DNA of 64,000 nucleotides from Oceanicola sp. D3 (GTDB lineage Bacteria; Pseudomonadota; Alphaproteobacteria; Rhodobacterales; Rhodobacteraceae), in assembly GCF_006351965.1 (NCBI RefSeq), contig NZ_CP040932.1, forward strand, positions 3,844,001 to 3,908,000. The letters are read 5' to 3'. This document shows positions 1 through 8,623 of this stretch, piece after piece (positions within the stretch are counted from its first letter, which is position 1; each line of letters begins with the position of its first letter). The notes under the pieces were generated by a model, which saw only the letters and a list, made by a program, of their open reading frames with translations, was not told the origin of the DNA and searched no databases. The position numbers and the translations under genes are program-made.

Positions 1-107
1 TTGGAGGCCACCGGGAAGGAGGCGATACGGTTGAAGACCTGTTCGGCCTGCGCGGCGCCGGTGACGGCGGCAAGCGCGAGGGCCGATGTGAGAAGCGTGC
101 GGTGCAT
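1..107 (-). CDS. Secreted protein, N-terminal fragment (possible esterase-like phytase family)
   Basis: The first 35 codons of a leftward gene are visible; the rest lies outside the window. The start reads MHRTLLTSALALAAVTGAA followed by QAEQ, a clear Sec signal peptide with cleavage likely after AQA. The mature N-terminus (FNRIASFPVASN) resembles the opening of secreted proteins annotated as esterase-like activity of phytase family (PF13449). That is a memory-based resemblance over only about 12 residues, so the family call is weak. The ATG is preceded by a purine-poor leader (CAGGGGACTCCC on the coding strand) that contains a usable GGGGA. Confidence 0.45.
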   Translation of the reverse strand, partial: MHRTLLTSALALAAVTGAAQAEQVFNRIASFPVAS

Positions 108-203
108 GGGAGTCCCCTGTTTGTTATGCGGGGAGAGATGCGCCCGGTTGGTGACGTTAAGGTAACGCGCGCGTGACAGTCGGATGAAGAGCGGGCAAAG
201 CAA

Positions 204-232
204 AGGGCGGCGCGGGGTTCCCCGGCCGCCCT
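204..232 (-). terminator. Hairpin after the trypsin-like gene
   Basis: AGGGCGGC (204-211) pairs with GCCGCCCT (225-232), with further GC pairing inside. It lies just past the stop of the leftward protease gene. The downstream T-richness on the minus strand is poor, so it may be a weak or RNA-stabilising hairpin. Confidence 0.45.
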
Positions 233-254
233 GCCTGTTTTGATCCGCTGCCGC

Positions 255-1298
255 TTACGGGTTGGCGGCGATGATGCCGTTCAGCCATTCAAGGTAGTTG
301 GCGGTGCGGGTGTAGGCGGAGAACTTGGCCTGTTCGTTGCAGTTTTTGCCGCCCTCGCCGGAGAGGCCCCAGCTCACGACGCCGGCCTGAATGTAAAGGC
401 CCTCGTCATTGACCTTCACCACCAGCGGGCCGCCGCTGTCACCCGAGCAGGCCGTCTTGCCGCCCTCGTAGGTGCCCGAGCAGATCATGTTCTCGGAGAT
501 CGGGATCGGCGCGCGGCTGACCAGCTCTTCCCATGCGCCCTGCGCGTCTTCCGGCGTGAGGCCGAAGGTTTTGGCGGCGAAGACGAAGCCCTTGGCGGCC
601 ACTTCGGCGCGGGCCTCCATCAGCGCCTGGTTGCAGGCGTCGCGCGGCAGCATCTGGATATCGGCCTGGCGCATGTCTTCGGGGTGTTCGCCGCCGTCGA
701 TCAGGCCCCAGCCGGTGACGGTGGTGGTGACGCCGGGTTGCTCCAGCAGGTCGCCCAGCTCGGCATCGGGGATCTTGATGGTCTGGTAGGGCACCTGCGG
801 CGCGCGGGCGAGCTTGAGGAGGGCGATGTCGTTGTCGAACACCCCGCCGACATAGCCGGGGAAGCGGTAGAGCGCGGCCACGTCGATCAGATCACCCTGC
901 CCTTCGGCGATGGTGTTGGTGCCTGCAAGCACCTGGATCGCCTGTGGGTTGATGTCACGATACTGGCCCTGCGGGTCTTGCATGTGGACGCAATGCGCGG
1001 CGGTCAGCACCCACTGGTCCAGCACCAGCGAGCCGCCGCAGAAATGCGCCTGAGGGGTCACGCCCTTGCCCTTGATCATCAGCGCCACCTGCCAGGGCCA
1101 TGCGCCCTCGTCGGCCACTTCGCCGCCGATCACCCGGCTGCCGCTGTCTTCGGCGGCCTTTTCTTCCATGTGCTGGGCTTTCTCGCCGCTTTCGGCCCAT
1201 GCGAAGGGCGAGGCGCTGCCGTCTGCCGAGAAATCCTGTGCCGTGGCGGTGCCGAGGCCAAGCCCCGCGAGCGCCACGAGTACCGCTGCAAATTTCAT
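255..1298 (-). CDS. Secreted trypsin-like serine protease (S1 family)
   Basis: A 347-residue chymotrypsin-fold endopeptidase, probably exported. A signal peptide ends near residue 20 (TATA-QD), followed by a 35-residue pro-region and the activation-type sequence R-VIGGE at 55-60. The full triad is visible: His102 in LTAAHC, Asp157 in DNDIALLKL and Ser288 in CSGDSGGP. Cys pairs (CGG/AHC, MIC, TAC) fit disulfides of the family. An insertion at about 225-265 (Ala/Glu-rich, before the ISENMIC strand) makes it longer than a minimal trypsin. It starts 17 bases after the caspase-family gene's stop on the same strand, so the two are probably co-transcribed, the caspase gene first. The substrate is unknown. 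Confidence 0.93.
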   Translation of the reverse strand: MKFAAVLVALAGLGLGTATAQDFSADGSASPFAWAESGEKAQHMEEKAAEDSGSRVIGGEVADEGAWPWQVALMIKGKGVTPQAHFCGGSLVLDQWVLTAAHCVHMQDPQGQYRDINPQAIQVLAGTNTIAEGQGDLIDVAALYRFPGYVGGVFDNDIALLKLARAPQVPYQTIKIPDAELGDLLEQPGVTTTVTGWGLIDGGEHPEDMRQADIQMLPRDACNQALMEARAEVAAKGFVFAAKTFGLTPEDAQGAWEELVSRAPIPISENMICSGTYEGGKTACSGDSGGPLVVKVNDEGLYIQAGVVSWGLSGEGGKNCNEQAKFSAYTRTANYLEWLNGIIAANP

Positions 1299-1315
1299 GT
1301 CCGTTGTTCCTTCCT

Positions 1316-3289
1316 TCAGTCGTCCTTGGGTGTGATGCGCACCGGGATCCGCGTTACGGTAAGCGGGGCGGGTGCCGTCGAAAAGCTGAAATCGCGTGAG
1401 GATTCACCGGGGGGGGCGGCGGCGGCCTCGATAAATTGTTCCATCGGGTTGCCGGTGCCCCGGCTCTGGCCGTCGTTGGCAAGGCCGGTGAGTGCGGTGC
1501 GCGGGGCGCCATCCTCGGCCGGGGTGACAAGCACGATGACCTCTTCCAGCGCCAAGCCTTCGCCCTCGTTCACCATCAGCATGCCCACCGGCACCGTCTC
1601 GTTGAAGTTGAGCCGGTTGGAGGCGCCTGAGCCGGGGAAGATGGCGGTGATGGTGAAGCTCTTGTCGCGGTAGAGCACGGTGACGTCCTGCGCCTTGGAG
1701 GAGGTGTTGCGGATGTGGAGCCAGAGTTGGGCGCAATGGGGCACGGTCTCGGGCGCGGGGCGCTGCGGCGTGCCGGTTTCGCCCTCGCAGGTGGCTGGGA
1801 TCATCTCGGCCTCGACCTTCACGGGCGGGCCGGAGATGGTGAAGCCTTTCTTGGCGCCCGCCTCGGCCTGTGTCAGCGCGGATTCGAGGCGCTGGACCTG
1901 GGCGAGGCGCGGAAGGGCTTCGGCGAGGTCGCGCGCGGCGAACCGGGGGGAGGAGCCGGGGCCGCCCGGATCGAGCACGCCATCGGGGCCGGTGATGGCG
2001 AGCAGGCCGCCTGTCAGCACAAGCGCGCGGTCGGGTTGCGGGGCGTTCCATGTGACGCCATCGACGAGGCCCTCGGCCTGAAGGCGGGCGAGTTCGGCGG
2101 TGATTTCGGTGTAGTCTTCGCCGTCGGCCACCACGGGGGCGGAAAGGCGCAGGGGCGTGGCCTCTGCGGGCGCGAGGGAGGTGACCTCGGCGTATTTTGC
2201 GCCTTCTGGCACGGCGGAAAGCGTGGCTTCCAGCGGGGTAAGGCTGGTGATCGTCGCCGTGCCCAGCGCCGCGCCGCCTGCGGCTGCGGCGTAGAAGGTA
2301 ACCTCGCTGCCCTCGGTGAGGCCCGAGAGGCTGCCTGCCTTCAACTGGCCGTCCACCCGCATCCGCGCCCCGGCCTCAGCCCCACCAAACACCGGGGCAG
2401 ACATGATAGACCCTTCGCCATCAGGGGTTTGGGTGGCAGTGGCCGTCTCTTTGCGCATCCCGTCCATGGTGGCGGCAAGCAGCTGATCCCATGTCAGATC
2501 GGGCGTGGAGGCCATGACGGTGGTGAGGACGCGGGTAAACTCGCCATACCAATTGGCAGGGTCGTCCGGGTCGCCATGGGGGTATTCAAAGCTGCGCTGG
2601 TCGGATTGGGAGGAATAGAGAAAGGCAAAGTCGCCCTCCAGCGCGGGGGCTGGCCGCGCATCGGCGGCTTCCATCGCCTCGGGGATGCCGAGCAGCGTCG
2701 GCTCGATATAGCGGGCCGCGCCCTTGCCGGGCATGGCGCGAAAGCCGGTGGCGGCGTGGCAGGCGTCGAGCACGGCCACAAGGGCGGCACCGTCGGCCAT
2801 GATCGCCTCGGCGGCGGCGCGCAGCTCGTCATCGAGGATCGCGTTTTCGACAGCGCCAACGCTGCCCTTCCAATCCTTTGCATCGGATGGGAGCAGGATT
2901 TCATCATAGCCGCCTTGATCGTCACCATCGAGGTCGGGCGCTTGCGAGCCGTGGCCGGAGAAGTAGAAAAACACGGTATCGCCCTCGCCCGTGGCCTCTG
3001 CGGCCTCGGTCAGCCCGGCGAGGATTGCCTCGCGGCGGGGCACGCCCACAACCACGCCCTCAGGCAGAAGATCGGGGGCGGTGGTGAGCACGGTGATATC
3101 CTCGGGGGCCACCCCGCGCGACATCAGCGTGCGGGCCATCAGCGCCACATCGTTGACCGGGCCGCGCAGGTCGGCGTCGAGGTATTCGTAATCCCCCACC
3201 CCGATCAGCAGGGCGCGGGTTTCGGCCGCTACGGGGGCGGCGAGGGCCAGCGCGGTGAGCGCGGCAAGGGGGAGGTGCCGTGGCGTCAT
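1316..3289 (-). CDS. Caspase-family (C14) protein with signal peptide
   Basis: I chose the ATG at 3289 (657 aa): it is followed by a convincing signal peptide (PLAALTALALAAPVAAE), whereas a longer reading would run into mnmH on the other strand. A caspase-like p20 fold follows: ALLIGVGDYEYL at about 26-37, the catalytic His113 in FSGHGSQ, and Cys177 in AVLDACHAATG. The region after about 350 is a long acidic, beta-rich part with no family I can name; its end (380-657) contains strands typical of a DUF4384-like surface domain, but I cannot confirm that. Such caspase homologues cleave after basic residues or are scaffolds. The pairing with a trypsin-like protease just downstream suggests a shared extracytoplasmic job. 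Confidence 0.88.
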   Translation of the reverse strand: MTPRHLPLAALTALALAAPVAAETRALLIGVGDYEYLDADLRGPVNDVALMARTLMSRGVAPEDITVLTTAPDLLPEGVVVGVPRREAILAGLTEAAEATGEGDTVFFYFSGHGSQAPDLDGDDQGGYDEILLPSDAKDWKGSVGAVENAILDDELRAAAEAIMADGAALVAVLDACHAATGFRAMPGKGAARYIEPTLLGIPEAMEAADARPAPALEGDFAFLYSSQSDQRSFEYPHGDPDDPANWYGEFTRVLTTVMASTPDLTWDQLLAATMDGMRKETATATQTPDGEGSIMSAPVFGGAEAGARMRVDGQLKAGSLSGLTEGSEVTFYAAAAGGAALGTATITSLTPLEATLSAVPEGAKYAEVTSLAPAEATPLRLSAPVVADGEDYTEITAELARLQAEGLVDGVTWNAPQPDRALVLTGGLLAITGPDGVLDPGGPGSSPRFAARDLAEALPRLAQVQRLESALTQAEAGAKKGFTISGPPVKVEAEMIPATCEGETGTPQRPAPETVPHCAQLWLHIRNTSSKAQDVTVLYRDKSFTITAIFPGSGASNRLNFNETVPVGMLMVNEGEGLALEEVIVLVTPAEDGAPRTALTGLANDGQSRGTGNPMEQFIEAAAAPPGESSRDFSFSTAPAPLTVTRIPVRITPKDD

Positions 3290-3392
3290 GGGGCCGATAC
3301 TATTGGGGAAATCGCCCCGGGCAAGGCTCTGCAGTGTTTGTGACGGCAATTGACACGCTTCCATGCGCCGCGTGGCTGCGGTAACCCGGCTC

Positions 3393-4439
3393 ATGGCCTT
3401 TACCCTGCCCGATCCGCTCTCTAGCGCCCCCCTGCCCTTCGACACGGTGATCGACGTGCGCTCGCCCTCGGAATACGCCGAGGACCATGTGCCCGGCGCG
3501 ATCTCGCTGCCGGTGTTCTCTGACGAAGAGCGGGCGAAGGTGGGCACGATCTATGTGCAGGATTCGCCATTTCTGGCCCGCAAGGTGGGCGCGGCGATTT
3601 TGGCGCGCAACGCGGCGGCGCATCTGGAAGGGCCGCTGGCCGACAAGGATGGCGGGTGGAAGCCGCTGGTTTACTGCTGGCGCGGCGGGCAGAGGAGCGG
3701 CGGGTTTGCCACCATCCTCGGCCAGATCGGCTGGCGGGTCGACAAGGTGGAGGGCGGCTACCAGAGTTACCGGCGGGCGGTGGTGAAGGCCCTCTACGAG
3801 GGTGAGCTGCCGCACCGGGTGGTGCTGCTGGATGGAAACACCGGCACCGCGAAGACCGACCTGCTGCACAGAGTGGCGGCGCGCGGCGGGCAGGTGCTGG
3901 ACCTTGAGGGGCTGGCCAACCATCGCGGCTCGCTTCTGGGCAACATGGGGCCGCAACCGGCGCAGAAAGGCTTTGAGAGCGCGCTGATACAGGCGCTGGC
4001 GGGGCTGGACCCGGCGCGCCCCGTGCTGGTGGAGGCCGAAAGCTCGAAGGTGGGCGAGCGGCTGGTGCCCCCGGCGCTCTGGAAGCAGATGCTGGCCGCG
4101 CCACGCATCGCCCTCCACGCCGCACTGCAGGACCGCGCCCGTTACCTCGCTCGCGTTTACGACGACTTGGCCACCGACCCGGCGCAGCTGAACGGCCTCC
4201 TCTCCCAGCTCATCCGGCTGCATGGCCGCGAGCGGATCGAAAGCTGGCAGGCGATGGCCGCGGCGGGCGATGTGGTGACGCTGGCAGGCGAGCTGTGCCT
4301 GCATCACTACGACCCGCGCTATGCCAAATCGCGCCGCTCCGACAGGCCAGAAACCCCGCTGGAGATTACGCTGGACGAAGACGGGCTGGAGCGCGCCGCC
4401 GACAGCATCGCGGCGTATCTCGCTTCCTTTTCTGGCTGA
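3393..4439 (+). CDS. mnmH: tRNA 2-selenouridine synthase MnmH
   Basis: Converts 2-thiouridine to 2-selenouridine at the wobble base of tRNAs for Lys, Glu and Gln, using selenophosphate. An N-terminal rhodanese domain carries the catalytic Cys95 in VYCWRGGQRSGG. A P-loop (DGNTGTAKT, about 148-155) starts the C-terminal NTPase-like domain, which uses geranyl diphosphate chemistry in the family. Length (348 aa) is normal. An upstream in-frame ATG at 3363 would add ten residues; neither start has a clear ribosome-binding site, and the later one matches the usual family N-terminus (MAFTLPDPLSSAPLPFD). It faces selD tail to tail, which supplies its selenium donor. Confidence 0.93.
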   Translation: MAFTLPDPLSSAPLPFDTVIDVRSPSEYAEDHVPGAISLPVFSDEERAKVGTIYVQDSPFLARKVGAAILARNAAAHLEGPLADKDGGWKPLVYCWRGGQRSGGFATILGQIGWRVDKVEGGYQSYRRAVVKALYEGELPHRVVLLDGNTGTAKTDLLHRVAARGGQVLDLEGLANHRGSLLGNMGPQPAQKGFESALIQALAGLDPARPVLVEAESSKVGERLVPPALWKQMLAAPRIALHAALQDRARYLARVYDDLATDPAQLNGLLSQLIRLHGRERIESWQAMAAAGDVVTLAGELCLHHYDPRYAKSRRSDRPETPLEITLDEDGLERAADSIAAYLASFSG

Positions 4440-4533
4440 CACTACGGCTGCCGGAGGCCCCTACCGCTTTTGGTGCGCCAGAAGGGATTCAAGACCTCCG
4501 GTGGGAGTATTTCCGGCAAGAAAATGTACCGGG

Positions 4534-6690
4534 TCACTGCACCCGAAGAAAGGGCTCGCCCGCCATGACCTGCCCGATCCGGGCAGCCGGGTAGCCAAGC
4601 GCCTTCAGCTCTTCCAGCAGCTTCGCGGCCCGGCCCGGAGGGACGGCGGCGAGGAGGCCGCCGGCGGTTTGCGGATCAAACAGCAGGTCTGCCTCGGGGG
4701 GTGCGGGGGCGGGCAGGCCGAGCCGGGCGGCTACGGCGGCGCGGTTCTCGTCCCAGAGGGTGGAGCGGATGCCCTGCGCGGCGAGTTCGGCGGCGCCGGG
4801 CAGCAGGGGGATGGCGGAAAGCTTCAGCGAGGCGGCCACACCACTGGCCTCGCAGATCGCCAGCAAATGTCCGGCGAGGCCGAAGCCTGTTACGTCTGTC
4901 ATGGCATGGGCCGTGGCCAGCAGCTTTGCCGCATCGCCCTGAGGGCGGGCCATGGAGGCGAGCGCAGCGGCCACCCAAGCCGCCCGCCCCTCCCCGCGCA
5001 TGTCGGCGGCCAGAACGGTGCCGGTGCCCAGCGGCTTGGTGAGGATCAGCGCATCGCCCACCTGCGCGTTTTCAAGCCCAACGGGAAACTCCGTGCGCAG
5101 GCCCGTGACGGTGAAGCCCAGCTGCACCTCCGCGCCCATCGACGAATGCCCGCCCACCAGCTCTGCCCCCTCGGCGCGGAAAATGGCGGAGGCGGCGGCA
5201 AGCACCTCGCGCATGGAGCGGGCCTGCATCTCGGGCGCCATGCGCGGCAGGGTGACGGAGGCCAGCGCCGCCTGCGGACGCGCGCCCATGGCCCAGACAT
5301 CGCCAAGAGCATGAACGGCAGCGATGCGGGCCATCAGGGCGAGGTCTTCGGTGAAGCCGCGCAGGTGATCGGTGGTGATGACCTGCCAATCGCCCTCCAT
5401 GGCGAGGATCGCGGCATCATCACCGGGCAGGCTCACCACGTCATCGCGCTCCGGCGCGGGCAGTTCGGCCAGCGCGGCCTTCAGCGCGGTGGGGGCAATC
5501 TTGGCCCCGCACCCGGCGCAGAGCATGGGCTCGCTCTCGTCGCCTTCAGGCTCCATCGACGGGAAGCTGGTGAACTTCTCCATGAAGCTGCGGTCGATAT
5601 AGTCTTTCACCCGCCAGACCCACGGCCCCGAGGTGATGAGACCGAGTTTTTCGCCCAGTGCCGCCTTCTCGCCCAGCGAAATCAGCTTGAGGTAGTCATG
5701 CTGCGGGCGGAAGGGTTTGAGCCGGGTTTCACCGCGCAGGCTGCGGCGTAGGTTTTCCTCCAGCACCGGCGCGGCGCGCACGGCGTAGACACCGGCCTTG
5801 GGGCGCGGGTCCGGCTCGAAATGGGCACAATCTCCGACGGCGAAGATGGCTGGGTCGGTGGTGCTGCGCAGGTCGGGGCCGACCCGCAGGAAGCCCTCGT
5901 GATGGGCCAGCCCGGTGTCTGCCAGCCAGTCGTGGGGCCGCGCCCCGCCCGCGCCGATGACGAAATCGGCGGGCAGGCTGCGGCCATCTTCAAGGGCGAC
6001 GGCCTCGGCCTCGATCCGGGCCACGCGGGCCTGCTCCAACAGGGTGATGTGTGAGGCGCGCAGGGTTTCAAACAGCCGCGCCCGCGCCCCGCCGCCCAGC
6101 GCCGAAAGCGCTGCGCCCGCATCGACGAGGGTGACAGACGGGCTGTGGCCCAGCCCGGCCAGCCGGTGGCGGGCGGCCATGGCCAGCTCAACCCCAGCCA
6201 CCCCCGCGCCGATCACCACCACCCGGGCCGCCCCCGGCGCGGCCACAAAACGCGCCCACCGCGCCGCAAATTCATCAAGCGGTTTGGCGGGGCACGCGTG
6301 CTCGGCAAAGCCCGGAAGCGCGGGCATATCGGAGGTGACGCCCACGTCGAGCGCGGCGATGTCATAGCCGACCAGCCGGCGGGTGCCTTCGGCTGTTTCC
6401 ACGGTGATTTCGCGAGCCGCGCGGTCGATCACGGTGGCGCGCCCGTCGATCAGCCGGGCCCCGGCGAAGCGGGCAAGGCGGTGCAGGTCGATCTGCAGAG
6501 CCTCGATCGGGTAATGCCCGGCGATATGGCCCGGCAGCATCCCCGAATAAGGCGCGGTGGTGCCGGGGTTGATAAGCGTCAGCCGCGCACCCTGAAGCGG
6601 GGCCATGCCGAGGCGGCGAAGCACCAGCGCATGGGCGTGGCCGCCACCGACAAGCACGATGTCTTTCGTCAGGCTAGGGGCGGCTTGCAC
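4534..6690 (-). CDS. selD: NADH dehydrogenase-like / selenide, water dikinase fusion SelD
   Basis: A 718-residue two-domain protein. Residues 10-375 form a pyridine nucleotide-disulfide oxidoreductase like NDH-2: FAD motif VGGGHAH (14-20), NAD-binding VVVIGAGVAGVELA and a second FAD motif IFAVGDCAHF. Residues 385-718 are selenophosphate synthetase, with the catalytic Cys394 and Lys397 in AGCGAKI. The second Cys of the E. coli GCGCK motif is Ala here. The enzyme makes selenophosphate from selenide and ATP; the oxidoreductase part may deliver reduced selenium. Start is GTG at 6690 with GGAGA nine bases upstream. No selA, selB or selC is in the window; the nearest consumer is MnmH. Confidence 0.94.
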   Translation of the reverse strand: MQAAPSLTKDIVLVGGGHAHALVLRRLGMAPLQGARLTLINPGTTAPYSGMLPGHIAGHYPIEALQIDLHRLARFAGARLIDGRATVIDRAAREITVETAEGTRRLVGYDIAALDVGVTSDMPALPGFAEHACPAKPLDEFAARWARFVAAPGAARVVVIGAGVAGVELAMAARHRLAGLGHSPSVTLVDAGAALSALGGGARARLFETLRASHITLLEQARVARIEAEAVALEDGRSLPADFVIGAGGARPHDWLADTGLAHHEGFLRVGPDLRSTTDPAIFAVGDCAHFEPDPRPKAGVYAVRAAPVLEENLRRSLRGETRLKPFRPQHDYLKLISLGEKAALGEKLGLITSGPWVWRVKDYIDRSFMEKFTSFPSMEPEGDESEPMLCAGCGAKIAPTALKAALAELPAPERDDVVSLPGDDAAILAMEGDWQVITTDHLRGFTEDLALMARIAAVHALGDVWAMGARPQAALASVTLPRMAPEMQARSMREVLAAASAIFRAEGAELVGGHSSMGAEVQLGFTVTGLRTEFPVGLENAQVGDALILTKPLGTGTVLAADMRGEGRAAWVAAALASMARPQGDAAKLLATAHAMTDVTGFGLAGHLLAICEASGVAASLKLSAIPLLPGAAELAAQGIRSTLWDENRAAVAARLGLPAPAPPEADLLFDPQTAGGLLAAVPPGRAAKLLEELKALGYPAARIGQVMAGEPFLRVQ

Positions 6691-6887
6691 AGGGGCGGTC
6701 TCCAGTGGTGTTGGCAGCAGGATAGCCGCCCGGAGCCCGCGGGAAAATGGCGGTTAACCGGTGGATGGCGGGTGATGCGTGATTGATGGAGGGTCAGGCA
6801 TCGCATTGTTGCCGAAATAGCCACAGTTTCCACTGGATTTCCCCCTTGACGCCCCGCCGCCCGGCCTCTACATCGGCCCTCGCTTCT

Positions 6888-6964
6888 GGCGGAGTAGCTC
6901 AGGTGGTTAGAGCAGCGGAATCATAATCCGCGTGTCGGGGGTTCAAGTCCCTCCTCCGCTACCA
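6888..6964 (+). tRNA. tRNA-Met (CAU)
   Basis: A full cloverleaf: acceptor GGCGGAG/CTCCGCT, anticodon arm GCGGA-ATCATAA-TCCGC with CAU, T-arm GGGGGTTCAAGTCCC type, discriminator A and encoded CCA at 6962-6964. It lacks initiator features, so it is elongator Met (or, if lysidine-modified, Ile). Its 3' half is the prophage attachment site: the integrase gene begins inside it on the other strand. Confidence 0.95.
6921..6964. other. Probable attL (tRNA-Met 3' half)
   Basis: The integrase reading frame ends inside the tRNA gene, its stop overlapping the anticodon. Its last residues (GLEPPTRGL) are the translation of the tRNA antisense strand, a known signature of integrase genes that carry a tRNA 3' end on the phage. 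The core length cannot be set without attR. Confidence 0.65.
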
Positions 6965-8504
6965 GCATTTGCCTACACTCAGGTCCGACAAGGGCTGAGA
7001 TGTAGCCTTTCACCTCGACATCGTGGCCATTTTTTGTAGGCGTGATAACCACTTCGCTGACTAGTTCACGTATGGTTCTCAGAGCTTCCGGATCGGTCTC
7101 TTGCTGCAACTGGACCAGTGCTTGACGGTAGCGGTCTGCGGCAACGGGGTGGATCTCCAACACCGGCACTTCGGCGTCACGATCGACGAGTCGCGCCTCT
7201 GCCTGCTCTGCAGCTATGCGCTTGGCGAGGATATCTGCCTTCGCTTTGTCGCCGTCCGTCACTCCATCGACATAGAGCCGGTAGGCGCGGTCATAGGCGG
7301 CGCGGGCCCGGGCGGCCTCGCGCTCCAGGCGAGCGCGGGCTTTGCCGGCGGTTCGGGCGAGGCGTTGCCGCTCGGCAGAGTACTCATCCAGGTAGGCCTT
7401 GGCGTAGGCGGGATCGCGCAGTTCCTCGGTGAGGCGCTCGAAGATGGCGGTCTCGATCTTGTCGAGGCGGGGCCGTTTGCGTTGCTTGCAATCGCCACTC
7501 TCGGCACGGCGGCTGCAGCGAAGCCATATCGACGTGCCCCGGCGTTTCTGGATCGACATACCTGCGCCACAGCAACCGCAGCGCAGCAGCCCTGAGAATG
7601 GCCTGGCGGGCGCGAAGGTATGGCGCCTGCCCCGCATTCCCTTGCGGCTCTCACGGACCCGCTCCACGTCCGCCCAGAGTTCCGCAGGGACGATTCGCAG
7701 ATGCTCGGCCTCGGCCTCATGCCATTCGGACATCGGATTGGTGCGACTCACGCGCTTGCCGGTGTCGGGGTCGAGCACCATGTGGACGCGGTTCCAGACG
7801 ACACGCCCATCGTAGAGCGGATTGCAGAGGATGCCGTAGCCGCGTGCCGGGTTGCCGTGGAGCGTGCTGCTGTTCCAGCGCGCGCCGCGCGGTGGCGCGA
7901 TGCCCTCTGCATTCAGCTCGGCGGCGATAGCCTTGGGGCCCTTGCCGCTCACATAGTCCTGGCAGATCCGGCGGATCACTTCTGCCTCGGCCTCGACAAT
8001 CGTGAGCTCGCCGGGCTGGCCCGGGACCGGCGTGTAGCCATAAGCACGGCCGCCCGGGTTTCGTCCATCGCGCACCACGCCGGCCAGCCCGCGCCTGATC
8101 TTCTCCTTGTTCTGCGCAAGGAATATCTGGCCCATGAGGCCCTGCACTCCGATCTCGATCATGCTCGCCCGACCGCCATGGACCGTGCGGATCTCGACAC
8201 CGGCAAACTCCAGCCGCTTGTGCAGGCCCGCGAGATCCTCCTGATCGCGGCTGATCCGGTCGATCGCCTCAACCACCAGCACATCGAAAGCGCCCGCCCG
8301 GGCATCCTCCATCAGCGTCAGCAGTCCGTCGCGCCCCAGCATCGAGGCCGACGACTTGGCGCGGTCGTGATAGGTTCGGGTGACGCTCAGCCCCTCTCGG
8401 GCGGCGTAGGTGCTGCAAAGCGCAATCTGATCTTCGACCGATCGGTCGCTCTGCAAGTCTGTCGAGTAGCGCGCGTAGATCGCGGCTCGGCGGCGCTCGG
8501 GCAT
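6921..8504 (-). CDS. Large serine recombinase (prophage integrase)
   Basis: A 527-residue serine integrase. The resolvase domain (1-145) has the nucleophile Ser14 in YARYSTDLQ and the Arg cluster IDRISRD at 81-87. A recombinase domain (about 165-285, RAYGYTP, GPKAIAAELN, NPLYDGRVVWN) and a zinc ribbon follow (LRCGCCGAG ... WLRCSRR ... GDCKQ, about 310-345). Then comes a long Arg/Ala-rich coiled coil (370-430) typical of directionality control. The start has an ideal AAGGAG six bases upstream. The C-terminus is encoded by tRNA antisense sequence, which shows it sits at the attachment site. It ends the leftward early operon. Confidence 0.95.
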   Translation of the reverse strand: MPERRRAAIYARYSTDLQSDRSVEDQIALCSTYAAREGLSVTRTYHDRAKSSASMLGRDGLLTLMEDARAGAFDVLVVEAIDRISRDQEDLAGLHKRLEFAGVEIRTVHGGRASMIEIGVQGLMGQIFLAQNKEKIRRGLAGVVRDGRNPGGRAYGYTPVPGQPGELTIVEAEAEVIRRICQDYVSGKGPKAIAAELNAEGIAPPRGARWNSSTLHGNPARGYGILCNPLYDGRVVWNRVHMVLDPDTGKRVSRTNPMSEWHEAEAEHLRIVPAELWADVERVRESRKGMRGRRHTFAPARPFSGLLRCGCCGAGMSIQKRRGTSIWLRCSRRAESGDCKQRKRPRLDKIETAIFERLTEELRDPAYAKAYLDEYSAERQRLARTAGKARARLEREAARARAAYDRAYRLYVDGVTDGDKAKADILAKRIAAEQAEARLVDRDAEVPVLEIHPVAADRYRQALVQLQQETDPEALRTIRELVSEVVITPTKNGHDVEVKGYISALVGPECRQMLVAEEGLEPPTRGL

Positions 8505-8623
8505 GTCGGCTCCTTCAGTTCGGTGCCTTCAGTATCAGCACGTGCATGCGCCCGCGCCAAGGCCCGCACGAAGTCGAGCAGCCGGGGATCCGGCGTCGAG
8601 CGATGAGCAGGGCGTGAGGGCAT
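8387..8623 (-). CDS. Small phage protein overlapping the integrase start
   Basis: A 78-residue frame whose ATG overlaps the HNH gene's stop as TGATG, a translational-coupling pattern used all along this operon. The N-terminal part (DPRLLDFVRALARAHARAD) has the look of a real amphipathic helix. The last 40 residues overlap the integrase start in another frame and are Arg/Thr/Pro-rich, as shadows are. The integrase ribosome-binding site lies within it. I do not recognise the family. Confidence 0.45.
   Translation of the reverse strand: MPSRPAHRSTPDPRLLDFVRALARAHARADTEGTELKEPTCPSAAEPRSTRATRQTCRATDRSKIRLRFAAPTPPERG

Noticed and set aside
7620-8606. A 328-codon rightward frame opposite the integrase
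   Set aside because: Shadow of the serine recombinase; no domain, and no ribosome-binding site.
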